Source: Thuidium tamariscinum (taxonomy: Eukaryota; Streptophyta; Bryopsida; Hypnales; Thuidiaceae). Taken from it: a stretch of 64,000 nt of DNA. The DNA is taken from positions 3,658,001-3,722,000 of the forward strand of contig OX344754.2 in the NCBI GenBank assembly GCA_947034885.2, given 5' to 3'. Below the pieces are notes generated by a model. That model had not been told where the DNA came from, ran no database searches, and saw nothing but the letters and a program-made list of their open reading frames with translations. Below, piece after piece: positions 19,178-30,899 of this stretch (positions within the stretch are counted from its first letter, which is position 1; each line of letters opens with the position of its first letter). Both the position numbers and the translations under genes were made by a program.

Positions 19178-22009
19178 CTACCGCCTGTCGCTAATTCTCT
19201 CGGGTGCCGAAAGCCCTGTTCGCTCCTCATACAGCTTCTCAAGAGCCTGCATTAACACCACAGGGAGGAAAGATTGGTGAACAGTTTAAGACCCCTTCAA
19301 AAAACAATAAAAATGCTGCATTTCTGAGAATGCTGCCCAGTCTGAAAGTGCCAATACGCACACAGCAAATACCACCTTCAAACATTTCCTAGTCAAGTGA
19401 GGCGGCCAGATACCACCAGCTGATTTTACTTACATGACTGATTCAAGAATTTCTAGACAATCTTGCCTGGTGTGTGTAAATGTCTCCCTATGATCACTAA
19501 AAGGCCACACCAAGATACATAACGAGGCCTCCGTGTCATCACTGTGACAAAAAAAAGACCTGCCCACGAATAATGGGGACGATTCTCTCAATAAAAACGA
19601 TGTCTGGAAAGTTCTTGAAAACAGTCTAATCGTATTGAAAACCAGGTTTTCTGCATTATGGTATGTGGATCACATTCTGGAAGTGAACAGTTGTGCAAGA
19701 GACAATGCTGGAATGGGAGAATGAAATTGACCTCAAGCTCTGGTCGAATTGTGTCCAGGACTTCTGGAGTCATTCGATCGAAGTACAAAATTCCCTGCAA
19801 AAATAATAAGAGCGTGAGCCCTCTGTCAGACTCTAAACAGGCTCTAAGTTATCATAAACGAAGATCTATTCTGCGCAGATTAGATAATTAAATATCTAGC
19901 TAGACGGATAGATGAACGCAAGTGCAGATCAAGATCATCCAGACAAGGGATTGTGGCCACAAAATCTAGCTTCTGAATGACACTTCCTAATATTCTTTGG
20001 CTTTAGGATTTGGGGTCACAATCTGCCATGCTTACCTCGAGATGATCATATTCGTGCTGGAAAATTCGAGCCTGCCACTCCTTCAGATTAAGGCTGAATT
20101 TCTTTCCCTTGATGTCTTGGGCATCTATCCTCACCGACTTGGGCCTCTGGACAACCAAACAATCAGACAATCAGTTCAGGAAACAGTAGTATAGAAAAAA
20201 TAGACATGGATATCGAAGGCACTAAAGTCCATTCCGAAGTGTAGAGGACTCTAGTGTATGTTTAGAAACCAAAGGTTCATGAGATCGACTCCCAGGGATA
20301 CTTTCATTAAATATATTAGATCCTAAGCAGAACAGCCTAAAAGTAGCAGTCGTTTTGGCATAATCAAAGACTCTAATTGCTGTGCTCCACCGCATCTGTA
20401 ATTTTGAAGGTCTTAAAGAGACCCCTGAAGCTGGGATGGAGGACTTCATCTGCAGGGGTCTTCAACATATCAGACCTAAATTATCCTGGTTTACCTCCTC
20501 CGGGTCCTTATTACACAATCTATCCTCGGTTCAGAACCAGACATAAAAACAAGCGAATGAACAAAATAGCACATTCGTGTTGATGCACAACCGGATTGAA
20601 CTTAACCCTAATATCCACGAGTACTGACCTCCACTGATGCCTCAATTGTAGGAGCTTGCTTGGGACCTCTTTCCAAGACAGGAAAAGAAAGGCAGCCTTC
20701 ATCAAAAAGATCCCGAGATTTCCCATACTTGACAATACGGGGATTCACCAACACATACTCTTCTCCACTCCCCCTTTCTCCCACGGGGTTGTACACCATC
20801 AGCCTCACATTTACACCCACTTGAGGTGCTGCCAGGCCCACCCCGTCCGTCCTGTAACAAACAATTCCCAATTGAGGATCTCGTACACTGACAGGTTATC
20901 TTGCGCAAAATGTAGTGTGAACGTAAGGAAGGGTCAATTTCGGGTACAGCATTTGAAAGTTCCAAACGGCGCCCAAAAGTTTCATGCTAAAATGCATTGG
21001 AATCGTCTTTCAACTGCCAATAAGACCCAGAAGAATTAAGATGGTTCGATAATTGCAACCATGCTTTCTTGAAATATTTTTTGAAATAGGTGTGCACAAC
21101 ACGACTGCAAGAGACAAGTTCAAATGCTCACTTGTACATAATGTCGAACATCTCATTCACAAGCTGTTGGAGTTTTTCGTCAAACACTTTGATCAGCTTG
21201 TTCTTGGCCCGTAATCTTGGATCCGGATACAAGACTACATCTAATGGCGATTCAAACTCCAGAGGACCGGCTGCCACATAGCACACAATACAGGACAAGC
21301 TCATGAGATGGCGATACGATAGAAACAAATAAGATAAAGGAAATTAAATCCATTAGAAAGTCGATCCCGTCTCCTGTACTGACCCCTGGTATCGACATGA
21401 AACTGATTTCTTCAAATAAACTTGGTTGGCTTTAAATTGGCAACTCGTGTACCTAAGCAAGCCTAGGCTAAATGTCTATGGCCCCCGATGCTTAAATGGG
21501 GTCTACTATCCCTTCAATAGTCGTCTACAACCTCCCACTTTCAACGATTGCATAAGCAAAACATCATACATTGAGTGAGAAAATCTTTGTAATCAAAAGA
21601 TATTGGCTCCTGCAGTACCACAGTGACGCAGATAGTATCCTCTACCTTATATCTACCAGAAATGCATGGTGCAAAAGACAGAGAGAGTCAAAACCCTAAT
21701 CAACAGGGTACCTGCGTCTGCCTCCTCCCTAATGCTCTGAAGCTCCGACAGTAAACTCCTCTTTGCAGCAACCTCAACAAGGTGCCTCCGTGTCCCTAAC
21801 CCTAATGCGCTCGCCGCATCTCGCCGCGGCCAAACACTCAGTTCAGTTCTAGCTCTTCTCAAGTCACTACCATTCCTGCTCTCCCTTCCAAACACACTAC
21901 AAGTTACCAGACTACGTTGCCCACAGTTGATGAGGGGTAGCAATGAAGTCCTATGCGTATGTAGTAACGACGTGCACGGTCTCAAGGACCCTCCCAGGGT
22001 TCCTTGCAT
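19178..22009 (-). CDS. PDF1B: Peptide deformylase 1B, organellar, six exons
   Basis: PDF1B removes the N-formyl group from new proteins in chloroplasts and mitochondria. Exons in transcription order: 22009-21712, 21270-21132, 20851-20629, 20146-20036, 19794-19732, 19246-19178; all GT-AG and phase-consistent, 300 residues. Residues 1 to about 99 form a Ser/Arg/Leu-rich transit peptide (MQGTLGGSLRPC...). The catalytic domain follows: YPDPRLRAKNKLIKVFDE, motif I GVGLAAPQVG (149-158), motif II EGCLS (Cys199) and motif III QHEYDH (His251, Glu252, His255). Cys199 and the two histidines bind the metal and Glu252 is the catalytic base. The tail ALEKLYEERTGLSAPERI is typical of type 1B. An in-frame TAA just before the ATG fixes the start. 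Residues 204-216 replace the usual GIYA segment and look like a retained 39-nt insert. Everything else is intact, so the gene is probably functional. Confidence 0.93.
20641..20679 (-). other. 39-nt in-frame insert in PDF1B with GT...AG ends
   Basis: Within exon 3, codons 204-216 (VLERGPKQAPTIE) start GTC and end GAG on the coding strand. The family normally has a short G-I-Y-A-type stretch between SFP and the R-P pair. Removing the 39 nt would leave SFP-ASVE-RPKS, still in frame. Confidence 0.45.
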
Positions 22010-25000
22010 TGCTCCTTACTATCCCCTTCACCGTTCCACCACACTACTCAATTGCTTGCGCACTCTGCTCAAAGCAAACAACAGAGATTAGATTCAACAT
22101 CACATCCCAAAAGACTCTCAAATCTAAATGAACTGAAATCTTATGCCAGATGATCTGATATTTTTGTCGGTTTCCACTGAATTACCAAGCGAACGTGAAC
22201 GAATGGCCTCAAGTGGTGTTAAGAAGAGAGCAGAGTCACAACCTCGGCCTTCCAGGCAAGCAACTTATAGAAAAATATGAGTACGCGCACAACAAGATGA
22301 AAATTCCAATAAATTGTCGTCACAGCTAATTCAGATAAAATTCTTCGTTAACCGCTTTGACCAACTCTAGGAAGTATATAACGAGTGGCACCAACATCTC
22401 TTAAGTTACCAATTGCGAGCTCAAAACAGAAAGAAAAATCTCGATCAGGAACCCTAGAACGCTGTGACTACCGGTACGCAAACTTGAAGTTCTATCGAAC
22501 CCAATATCTTTCTTACATGTTTAAGCACAACCGCAACCTCGCTCAATCAACTGTTGCAATCAGGATTCGAGAAAAATTGTGTTTTGGATTGAAACCCGTC
22601 AAGAGTGAAGCTTTGCTGAAGAAAAATTGTGACTCAAGCGTTTGGAAAACAGACCTCTCAATCAAGCTTATACGATGCTGGGCGAGGCGCAAATTCATGA
22701 ACAATCGTGGAGCGGTGGAAGACACCAACCGACTGAGAGGCTGAGTGACAAATCTAGCGAAAGAGATGATGAGAAAGGGATGAGGGGTGAAAAGAGAAAG
22801 GAAGACTTTGTTTGTTTAAGTATATGACATGAAGTTTTTTCAGCCTTTTAGTGCCTTAAACTCACTTTTTGAATGTTCACACATTTTAGTTTATACTCCA
22901 TAAGAAAATATAATATTATCTTCAAAAAAAAAATTTGTTGAAAAGGCATGTTTTCTTTCTATGGATTCTAATGTTACTTTGAATGAATGAAAAAAAAATT
23001 AGACAAAGCATTTCCTCAAAGCATTTTTTTCACCCTTAAAAATATGGACATTAGAGCATTAAAGAATTAGCATCTAAAAATATTTACATTCTAAACGCCT
23101 AAGAAAAATGGCCACTTTTAAGTAAAGATTTTTGATAAAATTTGTAATAAGGACAATTGTAACCATAGGATCCTAACTTTGCCTTCACATACTAAAATTG
23201 AAGAGCACATGCAAAAAGTTTCAAATTCAAGTTCTCTAATATCAATGAAATCTATATAATTATAGTAGAAAAGGATTTTTTGCAAGGTGGGTTTGAAAGT
23301 CAATATTTCAACTTTGAATTTCAAGAGAAATTAGAAAATGTGGAGTTAAATTTGCAAATTTTAGAATGATATAAATGCTTGGGATGAAAAAAATGCATAC
23401 AAAATCATGACCTAAAAGCTTACTTGTTTTTTCCATTGCCACCAATAAGTGTCATAGTTTTTAAGAACTCCTAAGTAGCAAAAGTTCAAAAGTATTTCAA
23501 CCATAACATTTTGACTCCTAATATTCAATAATTCAAAGAAAATGCATCCAAAAATTTGCATGTGCATGAATTTGAATTTTTGGATTTACAATAATAATTT
23601 GCATTTGAGAATTTATTTTGTGTTTTGGAACAAGTCAAAAAGTCACAACCCACCCTACTCTACCTATAGCACTTGACTAAAACCTCAAGAACCTTAATTT
23701 GGTTTCAAAGATTTCATAGATTAAATACAAGTTATCATGAGAAACAATCATTTTGATTTATTGTATTTTAGAAGGTATAAATTAAATGGAATTTTTTTAT
23801 GTTATTAGTGTGTTTAGAAAATGTTACTTATGTTCATTGTCAAAAATCATTTTTTGAATTAAAAAAAATTTGAAAAAAAAATAAGAAACTACTAAAAGAA
23901 ATGAAGCCCAAAGCATAGACATCTTTGTCTATAAAGGTTTAACTTCCAAATGACTATACATTCAAATCTCAAACAACAAATGAATGAAAAGATATCTCAA
24001 ATATATATAATCATTATTTTTTCACCCATCTACAAATTTACAGATTCTTTTATTATCTCCTTTACATTTATATGGAATAGACTATTTCAAATTATTTTTC
24101 CAAATCTTTTGGGATTAAAGGAATACAAATATGACTTGACCTCAAAAATGATATTTTTTAGTTCAAAAAATTATCCTTCAAAAACAATTTCAATGAATAG
24201 ATAAAACCAAAATCACCATAGATAAAACTTAACATTTTAAACTCAACAAAACAAGTTTTGCAAAGATTACAAATATTCAATCCATATCATATTCAATTTT
24301 TTTTAATTCAAATTTTATTCAAAAATATTAATTTGTGTTGTAATTATAAAAATCTAGTCATACAATATGATCTCAAAATCACAATTTTCAATTCTACTTA
24401 AAGTCATTATTAAATTATCATTCTAAATTGCATCAATGCATTAGAAGGAAAACACATTAAAATTGATGTTATTTTCCAAAGATTTTGTGTTGGAAGGCCA
24501 AATTTATAGAGTTGTTAAGGCCAAAGGTACATTGCTTTTGCATTGTAAACCATGTAAATGGTAATATAATATATTATATATGTATGATCATTGTGTGATA
24601 TAATATTTTGGTGTTCTTGATGCCTATTATAATTAAAGAAAATAACATTAGATCAAACAAAAAAGAACCAAAACATCGTCGTGACTTTTGCTCAAGGATG
24701 GCAACAATGTTCTTTATAGCTAGATAGTTTGTGAGATATCCTCTAAACTTACAAGAGTTAAACATAACAACTATATTTGGCTTCCAACCTTCGAAATTAC
24801 TCAATAGATTTTGACAAAGTTCATTAGTTATGGTAGAATTTTTGCTATGCTTCAAAACTTGTATTGTAGGTATCTACATTAGTAGTTTGTATGTTCCATC
24901 TTGGAAGATAGTTAGGATTTTAATGAAGTTTATTAGTTACAATTGAGTGTTTGCTATGCTTTTGAACTTGATATTGTTGGTGTCCGTATCAATGGTCTAT

Positions 25001-26331
25001 ATGTTCCACCTTGGAAGACAATTAGCAAAGTGCTCTCAAAGCTTATTTTATTTGAAAAGCTTTTATGAAGTCTTAAAAATTAAAATTAAAATTTGTGAAC
25101 AATGGAAAAAAAACTTTATTTCATATTATGATGATTAAAAATGAGTGATTATTAGTTGGCACTTTATACAAAACTAATTATAAAATTGTTGATGTGTTGA
25201 CTAAAGGTTGTTGTTTATCAAGTGGTTTGAAGGTTATCATATAAATCATTGGAACTATTGACATTAATACTATTATTTCACCTTATTTATTTTATAAGTG
25301 TGAGGTCTCAACCTTTCCAAGTAGAAGGGATTGTAGTTCAAATGCATGCAAAGGAATGAGTGCCATTCTCTTGAACTTCTTGAGAAATTAAGTGTGTGCA
25401 ATTATTTTATTGATTTTGTCAATTAAAGTTCTATAACATACTTCAATAGTGACTTGTAATGTTGGTAAAAATTTATTTTTAAATAATTCATAGAAATTAG
25501 ATGTCAACAAATTTATATGTAGTAGGAAATAAATCTTCTTATTTAGACTATCAAAATCATGCAAAGTTTGTTTGTATTTTGTCTTAGTAAATAATCAATG
25601 TAAATATAACTATAATCTTTTAGTCAAAAAAATTTGTTATTGTACTTTTTTGGTTTAATTTTCAATATTGTAACAATTGTCGATTAATTTATGACTTTGA
25701 TGTTATATGGAGATGCTAGTTTGGTTATTTCACACATATCCCCTAAAATAATTGCGTCATTAAAAACAATGAATGTAATATCCATATTCTAATTCATTCT
25801 TTGTTGTGCATGTGTGTGTGTTAACAAGTTCTAGGATTGTTGGAAAAGCAAAGTTATTTGAGTTTTTGATATTAAAGGATAATTTCAGAGCTTGAAGTAC
25901 TTTTGATGTTGAAAGATATACAAAAATTAGAACAAGTGTCAAAGGAGGATAATAACCAATTTAGAAATTATCTATTTAGTATAATAAATTTGTTCTAAAG
26001 GAGATGGTTAAGTAGAAATTTTTTATGCTAATAGGTTCAATTCCTTGATTAGATAAATATATTGATTTTATCTCATTTACCCTATTAGGATTTATAATCC
26101 ACCATTTTGAAATCATACACAATTAGACTCTAGCATACACATTCCAATCCAAATTTGCAACCTCTCAATCCAAATTCACATGACTCAATCACATATGCAC
26201 CAATTTGAGTTCACATTTCATATTTTCCAACTTAAATCACAACCGATTAAATTTCCATTGACATCACACAACCTTCATTCCAATTAGCGGTAGCATATAT
26301 CATATTAACTAGAATTGGTGAATATATCACC
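22010..26331. other. Gene-poor AT-rich stretch
   Basis: The first 800 bp are moderately complex (PDF1B 5' flank); a 119-codon frame on the plus strand (22385-22744) has no motif I can place. From 22840 on the sequence is strongly AT-rich and frames are short. Around 25170-25250 the plus strand reads KIVDVLTKGCCLSSGLKV, faintly like the decayed tail of a copia polyprotein, but too little to call an element. Confidence 0.4.
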
Positions 26332-26648
26332 CATAAGAGGTTTTCTTCCATAGTTGAGAGACTGTGAGTTCCCGGACTGTGGGAACTCGCTGCAGTAGCT
26401 GATCTACAGTGATCTAATGTGGCCGGGAGACTACCACATCAGATAATAATATTTCATTAAATAATATTTTTTAAATTATTAAATTTTTTCATTTTTTTAT
26501 TTTTATTTTTATTTTTTTTCATTTTTTAAATATTTTCATTTTTTAAATATTTTTTAAATATTTTTTTATTTTGATCAGCAGGGCTCGTTCACAGAAATGG
26601 GGAACGAGGCTGAAACAGTCTCTCAACACCCCCGAAAAACCTCTTATG
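26332..26648 (+). mobile_element. MITE family F, copy 1
   Basis: 317 bp, perfect ends CATAAGAGG / CCTCTTATG. The sub-terminal left block GAGACTGTGAGTTCCCGG plus CTGTGGGAAC forms a small hairpin, and the right block is GAACGAGGCTGAAACAGTCTC. Eight copies of this arrangement occur in the window. No target duplication is obvious. Confidence 0.75.
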
Positions 26649-26880
26649 ATTTAATAATTAATATTTTTTCAATAATTGTTTCATCACATTCTTCCGCTAC
26701 TCCCAATTAGTTAACATTCACTCCATTATCACACCTAACAAACTCTTTCATTTAATTCATAGTCACCAACTTGTAATTCAAACTCCTCATAACAACACTC
26801 ACACATTTGTAAAACCACTAACCTCATTTCTCATGACACACCAAATAGAGACAAAAATACAACCAACTTTGGTTGGGACA

Positions 26881-27105
26881 CACTACTATAAGAAAAAGGG
26901 TGTTTTAAATGAGTATTCAAGTATAGTCCTAGACATAAGATTTTAAGTAATGACCTTTCAAGTAATTTTCACCAAAAGTTTACTAGAAATATATGTATTT
27001 TAGTAGAAAAATTGCTATAAATTGCCTTCAAGGTCATTACTCAAAATCTTATGTCTGGAACTATATTTAGAAATTCACTTAAAACACCCCTTTTTTCTAA
27101 TAGTG
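26881..27105. mobile_element. CACTA-type MITE
   Basis: 225-bp fold-back. Left arm CACTACTATAAGAAAAAGGG and right arm (reverse complement) CACTATTAGAAAAAAGGGG stay complementary for about 80 bp, e.g. AGACATAAGATTTT-AGTAATGACCTT. CACTA ends suggest an En/Spm-derived MITE. The 3-bp target duplication is not clear. Confidence 0.7.
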
Positions 27106-27777
27106 CACATTGGACGCTCTCAACAATGGGTGAAAATAAAATCCACTGTCACAAACTAAGAAGAAATCACGCCTTTGGTACAATGGCAATTACCTACCAA
27201 GTTGGACTAGCCAATGGCCTACTTACTAACAACTTGAAACTCAAACTTCAATTCAATATTGAACTCTAACTAGACTCACTTCCACAATTAAGTTGGATTC
27301 CACCTAACCTACTCATCTAAGACTAGACTCCAACAATGTACTAAAAAGTAGTTGCACACTGTTGGTCAATTAATTATCCCCCCCTCCCTCAAAAAAATTT
27401 CAAGCCATTGATTGTTTTAAAAGAAAATGCTTACCTTTGAAATCACCTGTGATTTCTCAAAAATCACAAGGTGTTGATCTTATAAGATTTAATCTAAGTT
27501 GTCCAAATATAAACACAGATGTAGATATGAAATGAACAGTGAATATGGATATATTATTATATACGAATATGTAGTGAATTATTGGATACTATAAATATGG
27601 GTATAGATATAGGTACCACATATGGATATTAGATATAGGTACGAATACTAGATACAAGATGAATTGTCCAATATTGTTTATCAAATAAATTGGCTTCCTA
27701 AAATTACAAGAGTGGGGAGGGGAATGAAAAATTTTAAAATTTTAAATTCTTGGGCTTGTGAGGACATGCCATGTGTC

Positions 27778-27793
27778 CCCCCCCCCCCCCCTT
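27778..27793. repeat. Poly(C) run
   Basis: A run of more than ten C within AT-rich DNA; its length is likely unreliable in an assembly. Confidence 0.8.
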
Positions 27794-28402
27794 AAGAAAT
27801 TTAATCTAGTTGATTCAGTTTAGATTCAATACATTGTCTCATAATGTACTAAAAGTGACTCCAACTCAACACTCATCTCAAGTATCACTCCAAGTTGCAA
27901 ATCACCAATTTGAATACAAAAAGTAAAACCTCCTTGCTAAACAAAAGGAAAATCACACCTAATAGTACTTCCAAAAACTAAAAATAATCCAAATAGTATA
28001 TCTACAACAAGAACAAAAGATAGTGTAAAGACAAAAGAACCAAATGTATAGTATAATTATGTATAACTTCCTTGACAATATTCATGTGTGCATTGATTTT
28101 TTGAATTGTATGTACTAGATGCTTATTGTCAAGTATATGTCTACTAACAACTTTTGTGATTCAATACTTGACACATTTTATTGTCTTCTCTTCTAGAATG
28201 TAGACTGTTATGGCGAAAGGTAGTTTTATATGCATTTAGATTACTTGGTTGACATGTACATGTAATATACAGAATTGGATGGCTCAAATCGTGAGGAAGG
28301 ATTATAGGATCAATTTTTATTTTTTCTTACATATATGATGTAGTAGATATGAGTGAGCATAAATATGAAATTAATAATATCTTTGGTTGAACAAAATGTA
28401 TA

Positions 28403-28440
28403 CTCCCTTTGTCCTACTAAGAGCTTCTTATTTATATTCA
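28403..28440. mobile_element. Stowaway-like left end
   Basis: TA followed by CTCCCTTTGTCCTACTAAGA resembles the Stowaway end at 62604. No matching right end was found, so it is a fragment at best. Confidence 0.35.
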
Positions 28441-28578
28441 AAATTATATTCAGACAAACATGTAAGTATTTGACCTTCATGTTAACATCTGTATTGGAAA
28501 CAATGATTGTTGCAATCAACAACATTGCCCCTTATTGGACGAAATATGATATCATGTTTTATAAAATCCATACCCTAA

Positions 28579-28722
28579 CCCATTAAGGACTAGGTCGATG
28601 ACTGCAAATGAATATCTGGTTGGAAATGACATATTTTCATTAGTAGCTGAAGTGACTACTAATGAAAACCTGTCATTTTCACCTAGAATCATCAACTAAT
28701 CATTGACCTGGTCCTAAAAGGG
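28579..28722. mobile_element. Palindromic TTAA-type MITE, family P6
   Basis: 144-bp fold-back with ends CCCATTAAGGACTAGGTC and GACCTGGTCCTAAAAGGG. TTAA follows on the right (28723-28726), and the left flank is CTAA (one mismatch). The centre holds a second palindrome around CATTAGTAG / CTACTAATG. Confidence 0.55.
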
Positions 28723-28795
28723 TTAAGATAGGTAGTTTATTTTGTTTTGATTATTTATTTATCATATTGAGATCTCCCAGATTGTGCATCCTCAA

Positions 28796-29035
28796 TCATA
28801 TGCTTGGTACCATCAGAAAGCTCTCGGCAAGGAGGGGTGCACAGGCTCGATTTCGTGGCATTTTGACCTATGGTATGAAAGTTATGGATGTTTTAGTATT
28901 TTTGGGTTTATAAGTTTTAAAAATTACTTTTATTTATATTTTGGTCGCAATCTTAGTACCGTTGGAAAGCCCTTGGCAAGGAGAGGTGTACAAACTTTAT
29001 TTCATGGCATTTGGACATTTGGTGTGAGGATAATT
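28796..29035 (+). repeat. Diverged tandem duplication (~157-bp period)
   Basis: The segment GGTACCATCAGAAAGCTCTC with GGCAAGGAGGGGTG...CATTTTGACCTATGGT (28806-28880) recurs as AGTACCGTTGGAAAGCCCTT with GGCAAGGAGAGGTG...CATTTGGACATTTGGT (28957-29022). GC content is above the surroundings. The origin is unknown; no stop-free shared frame of useful length. Confidence 0.6.
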
Positions 29036-29227
29036 GAATTTCAAAGTTTTTATGCATCCAAAAGATTTGACTATGACAACAACACAAGGCACACTAATGA
29101 ACTTTTAAAATGCCATGTTTCAAAACATATTACAAACAACATGTTTGCATTACATTGAACACATTAAACCCATTTTAAACATGAAATTTTTTGTTTGGCA
29201 TAACATACAAATATGTGGAAAGGTGAC

Positions 29228-29485
29228 CATTAGATGTTTTTTCAGCAGTTTAGAAGACTGCGAGTTCCCAACTATGGGAACGCTGTCAAGAACTGCCACA
29301 TCTGCGATCTGACGTGGTCGAGAGACTGCCACGTCAGAAAATAATATTTAAAAAATTAATTAATTTTTTTTTCGAAAAAAATTCATTTAAAAAAAATTAA
29401 AAAATAATAATATTTTATTCTGACTGTTCGCAGCCTTGGGAACAGGCCTGAAACAGGCTTCTAATCTCCCAAAAAACATCTAATG
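29228..29485 (+). mobile_element. MITE family F, copy 2
   Basis: 258 bp, ends CATTAGATGTTTTTT / AAAAAACATCTAATG. It contains GAAGACTGCGAGTTCCC, CTATGGGAAC and CAGGCCTGAAACAGGC, matching copies 1 and 4. Confidence 0.75.
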
Positions 29486-30895
29486 CATGTGGCATGACAA
29501 GCTCAAAAGATGGGACTCCATGTAAACATGCCTATTAAAGGACACATGTTGCACCAACTCATCATGACTTGGTCTACTTAAATAGCCAAGTCATATCCAA
29601 CAAGGCAAAGAACAAATTAAAAAACACACATCGATAATAATGTGGTTGTCATATTACATTTGTTGAAGCATTGCAAACATCAAATTCAACAACCAATGTT
29701 TGAATCCCAACATGTCATTTTATTCATGTTGAAAATGTAAATTTCAACATAATCAATCTAATGTTTATATTTGTTCAAACCATTTCTCCAAACATGATTT
29801 TTGCATTAGAAGAGTCTTAATTTCAATATGTTATTCTTCTAGTGATGATTCATCTCTACAATTTGAAAATTTACACTATTCTTTGGTTGTTAAGGATTAA
29901 ACTCTTGAATGACAAATTTTGCTTTGCTTTAGCAAATTCTACTAGTTTCTTACAATGATACATATATGTCAAAATTCTATTATTTTTAAAATAATAATCT
30001 TGATATTATATCAAGCCTTCATGTTTATAATTTAAATATTAAAATGAATTTTTTTAGATTTTTAGAGGAAAAAAATTTGTGAAAATTATAATAATTCCAA
30101 GCACTTAAAATGGCTATAATAGTGTTAGAAATAATTGTATAATTGATGTGTTTGAATGATTTATTCTAATTTTGTTTAACTTTAAATGCTTATAAATTTT
30201 TCCTCTAACTTCCTAAAGAAAAACAATATGGAAATTAGTTTTAAGAGTGTAATGAGTTATTTTTATTGTAATGTACACATGTTAAAAAAAATTAAGATTT
30301 TAGAGTGTAACTATATTGTACTTGACATGAATTTTCATCTTCAATCTTTCATCATAATATGATCATTTTTTAAACCTTTGTAAGCAAATCTAATGTTTTA
30401 TTATAGAAAATTTAATCCATGGAATCTTTCAAGAATCAATTTGGTCTTTTACAGGTCTAAATGATTTTTTATTTTTTATTTTGTTCATAGGATTTTAATA
30501 GATTTTTTATACAAGACATACTCTACATTACTATATATAAAGCTTTATTTAGTCATAAAATTCTAAGATCTTTAACAGTTATGAAGGTTTGAAGAATATT
30601 TTGGATTCATGAAAAATTACAAATAATATTCTTTAAATATTAAGAAAATCTTGCATCATAAATCTCTACAAATTTTTGTCAAATTTTATTAAATCAGTAT
30701 TAAATACAAATGGCTTTGTTAAATAAGCATTTGAAACCATTTGTGGAAAATATAACATCTAGAGAAATCTAGATATCTATTGCAATTTGTTTGATTTCTA
30801 AAAATAAAAATCTCACAAAGTTTGGATGTCTTGTAGTGAATGGAAATCAATTTTTTGGAGATTATTTTATTCTATAGATTTTCAAGTGTGGTTCT
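29486..30895. other. AT-rich intergenic DNA, nothing recognised
   Basis: Short broken frames only. No inverted-repeat boundary or RNA gene recognised. Confidence 0.5.
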
Positions 30896-30899
30896 TTAA

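Noticed and set aside
22385-22744. 119-codon plus-strand frame
   Set aside because: No motif, no splice partners and a composition consistent with the PDF1B upstream region; I cannot support a protein.
24947-25260. Possible copia polyprotein remnant (DVLTKG-like words)
   Set aside because: Only a handful of residues resemble a retroelement C-terminus; no integrase, reverse transcriptase or LTR could be seen.
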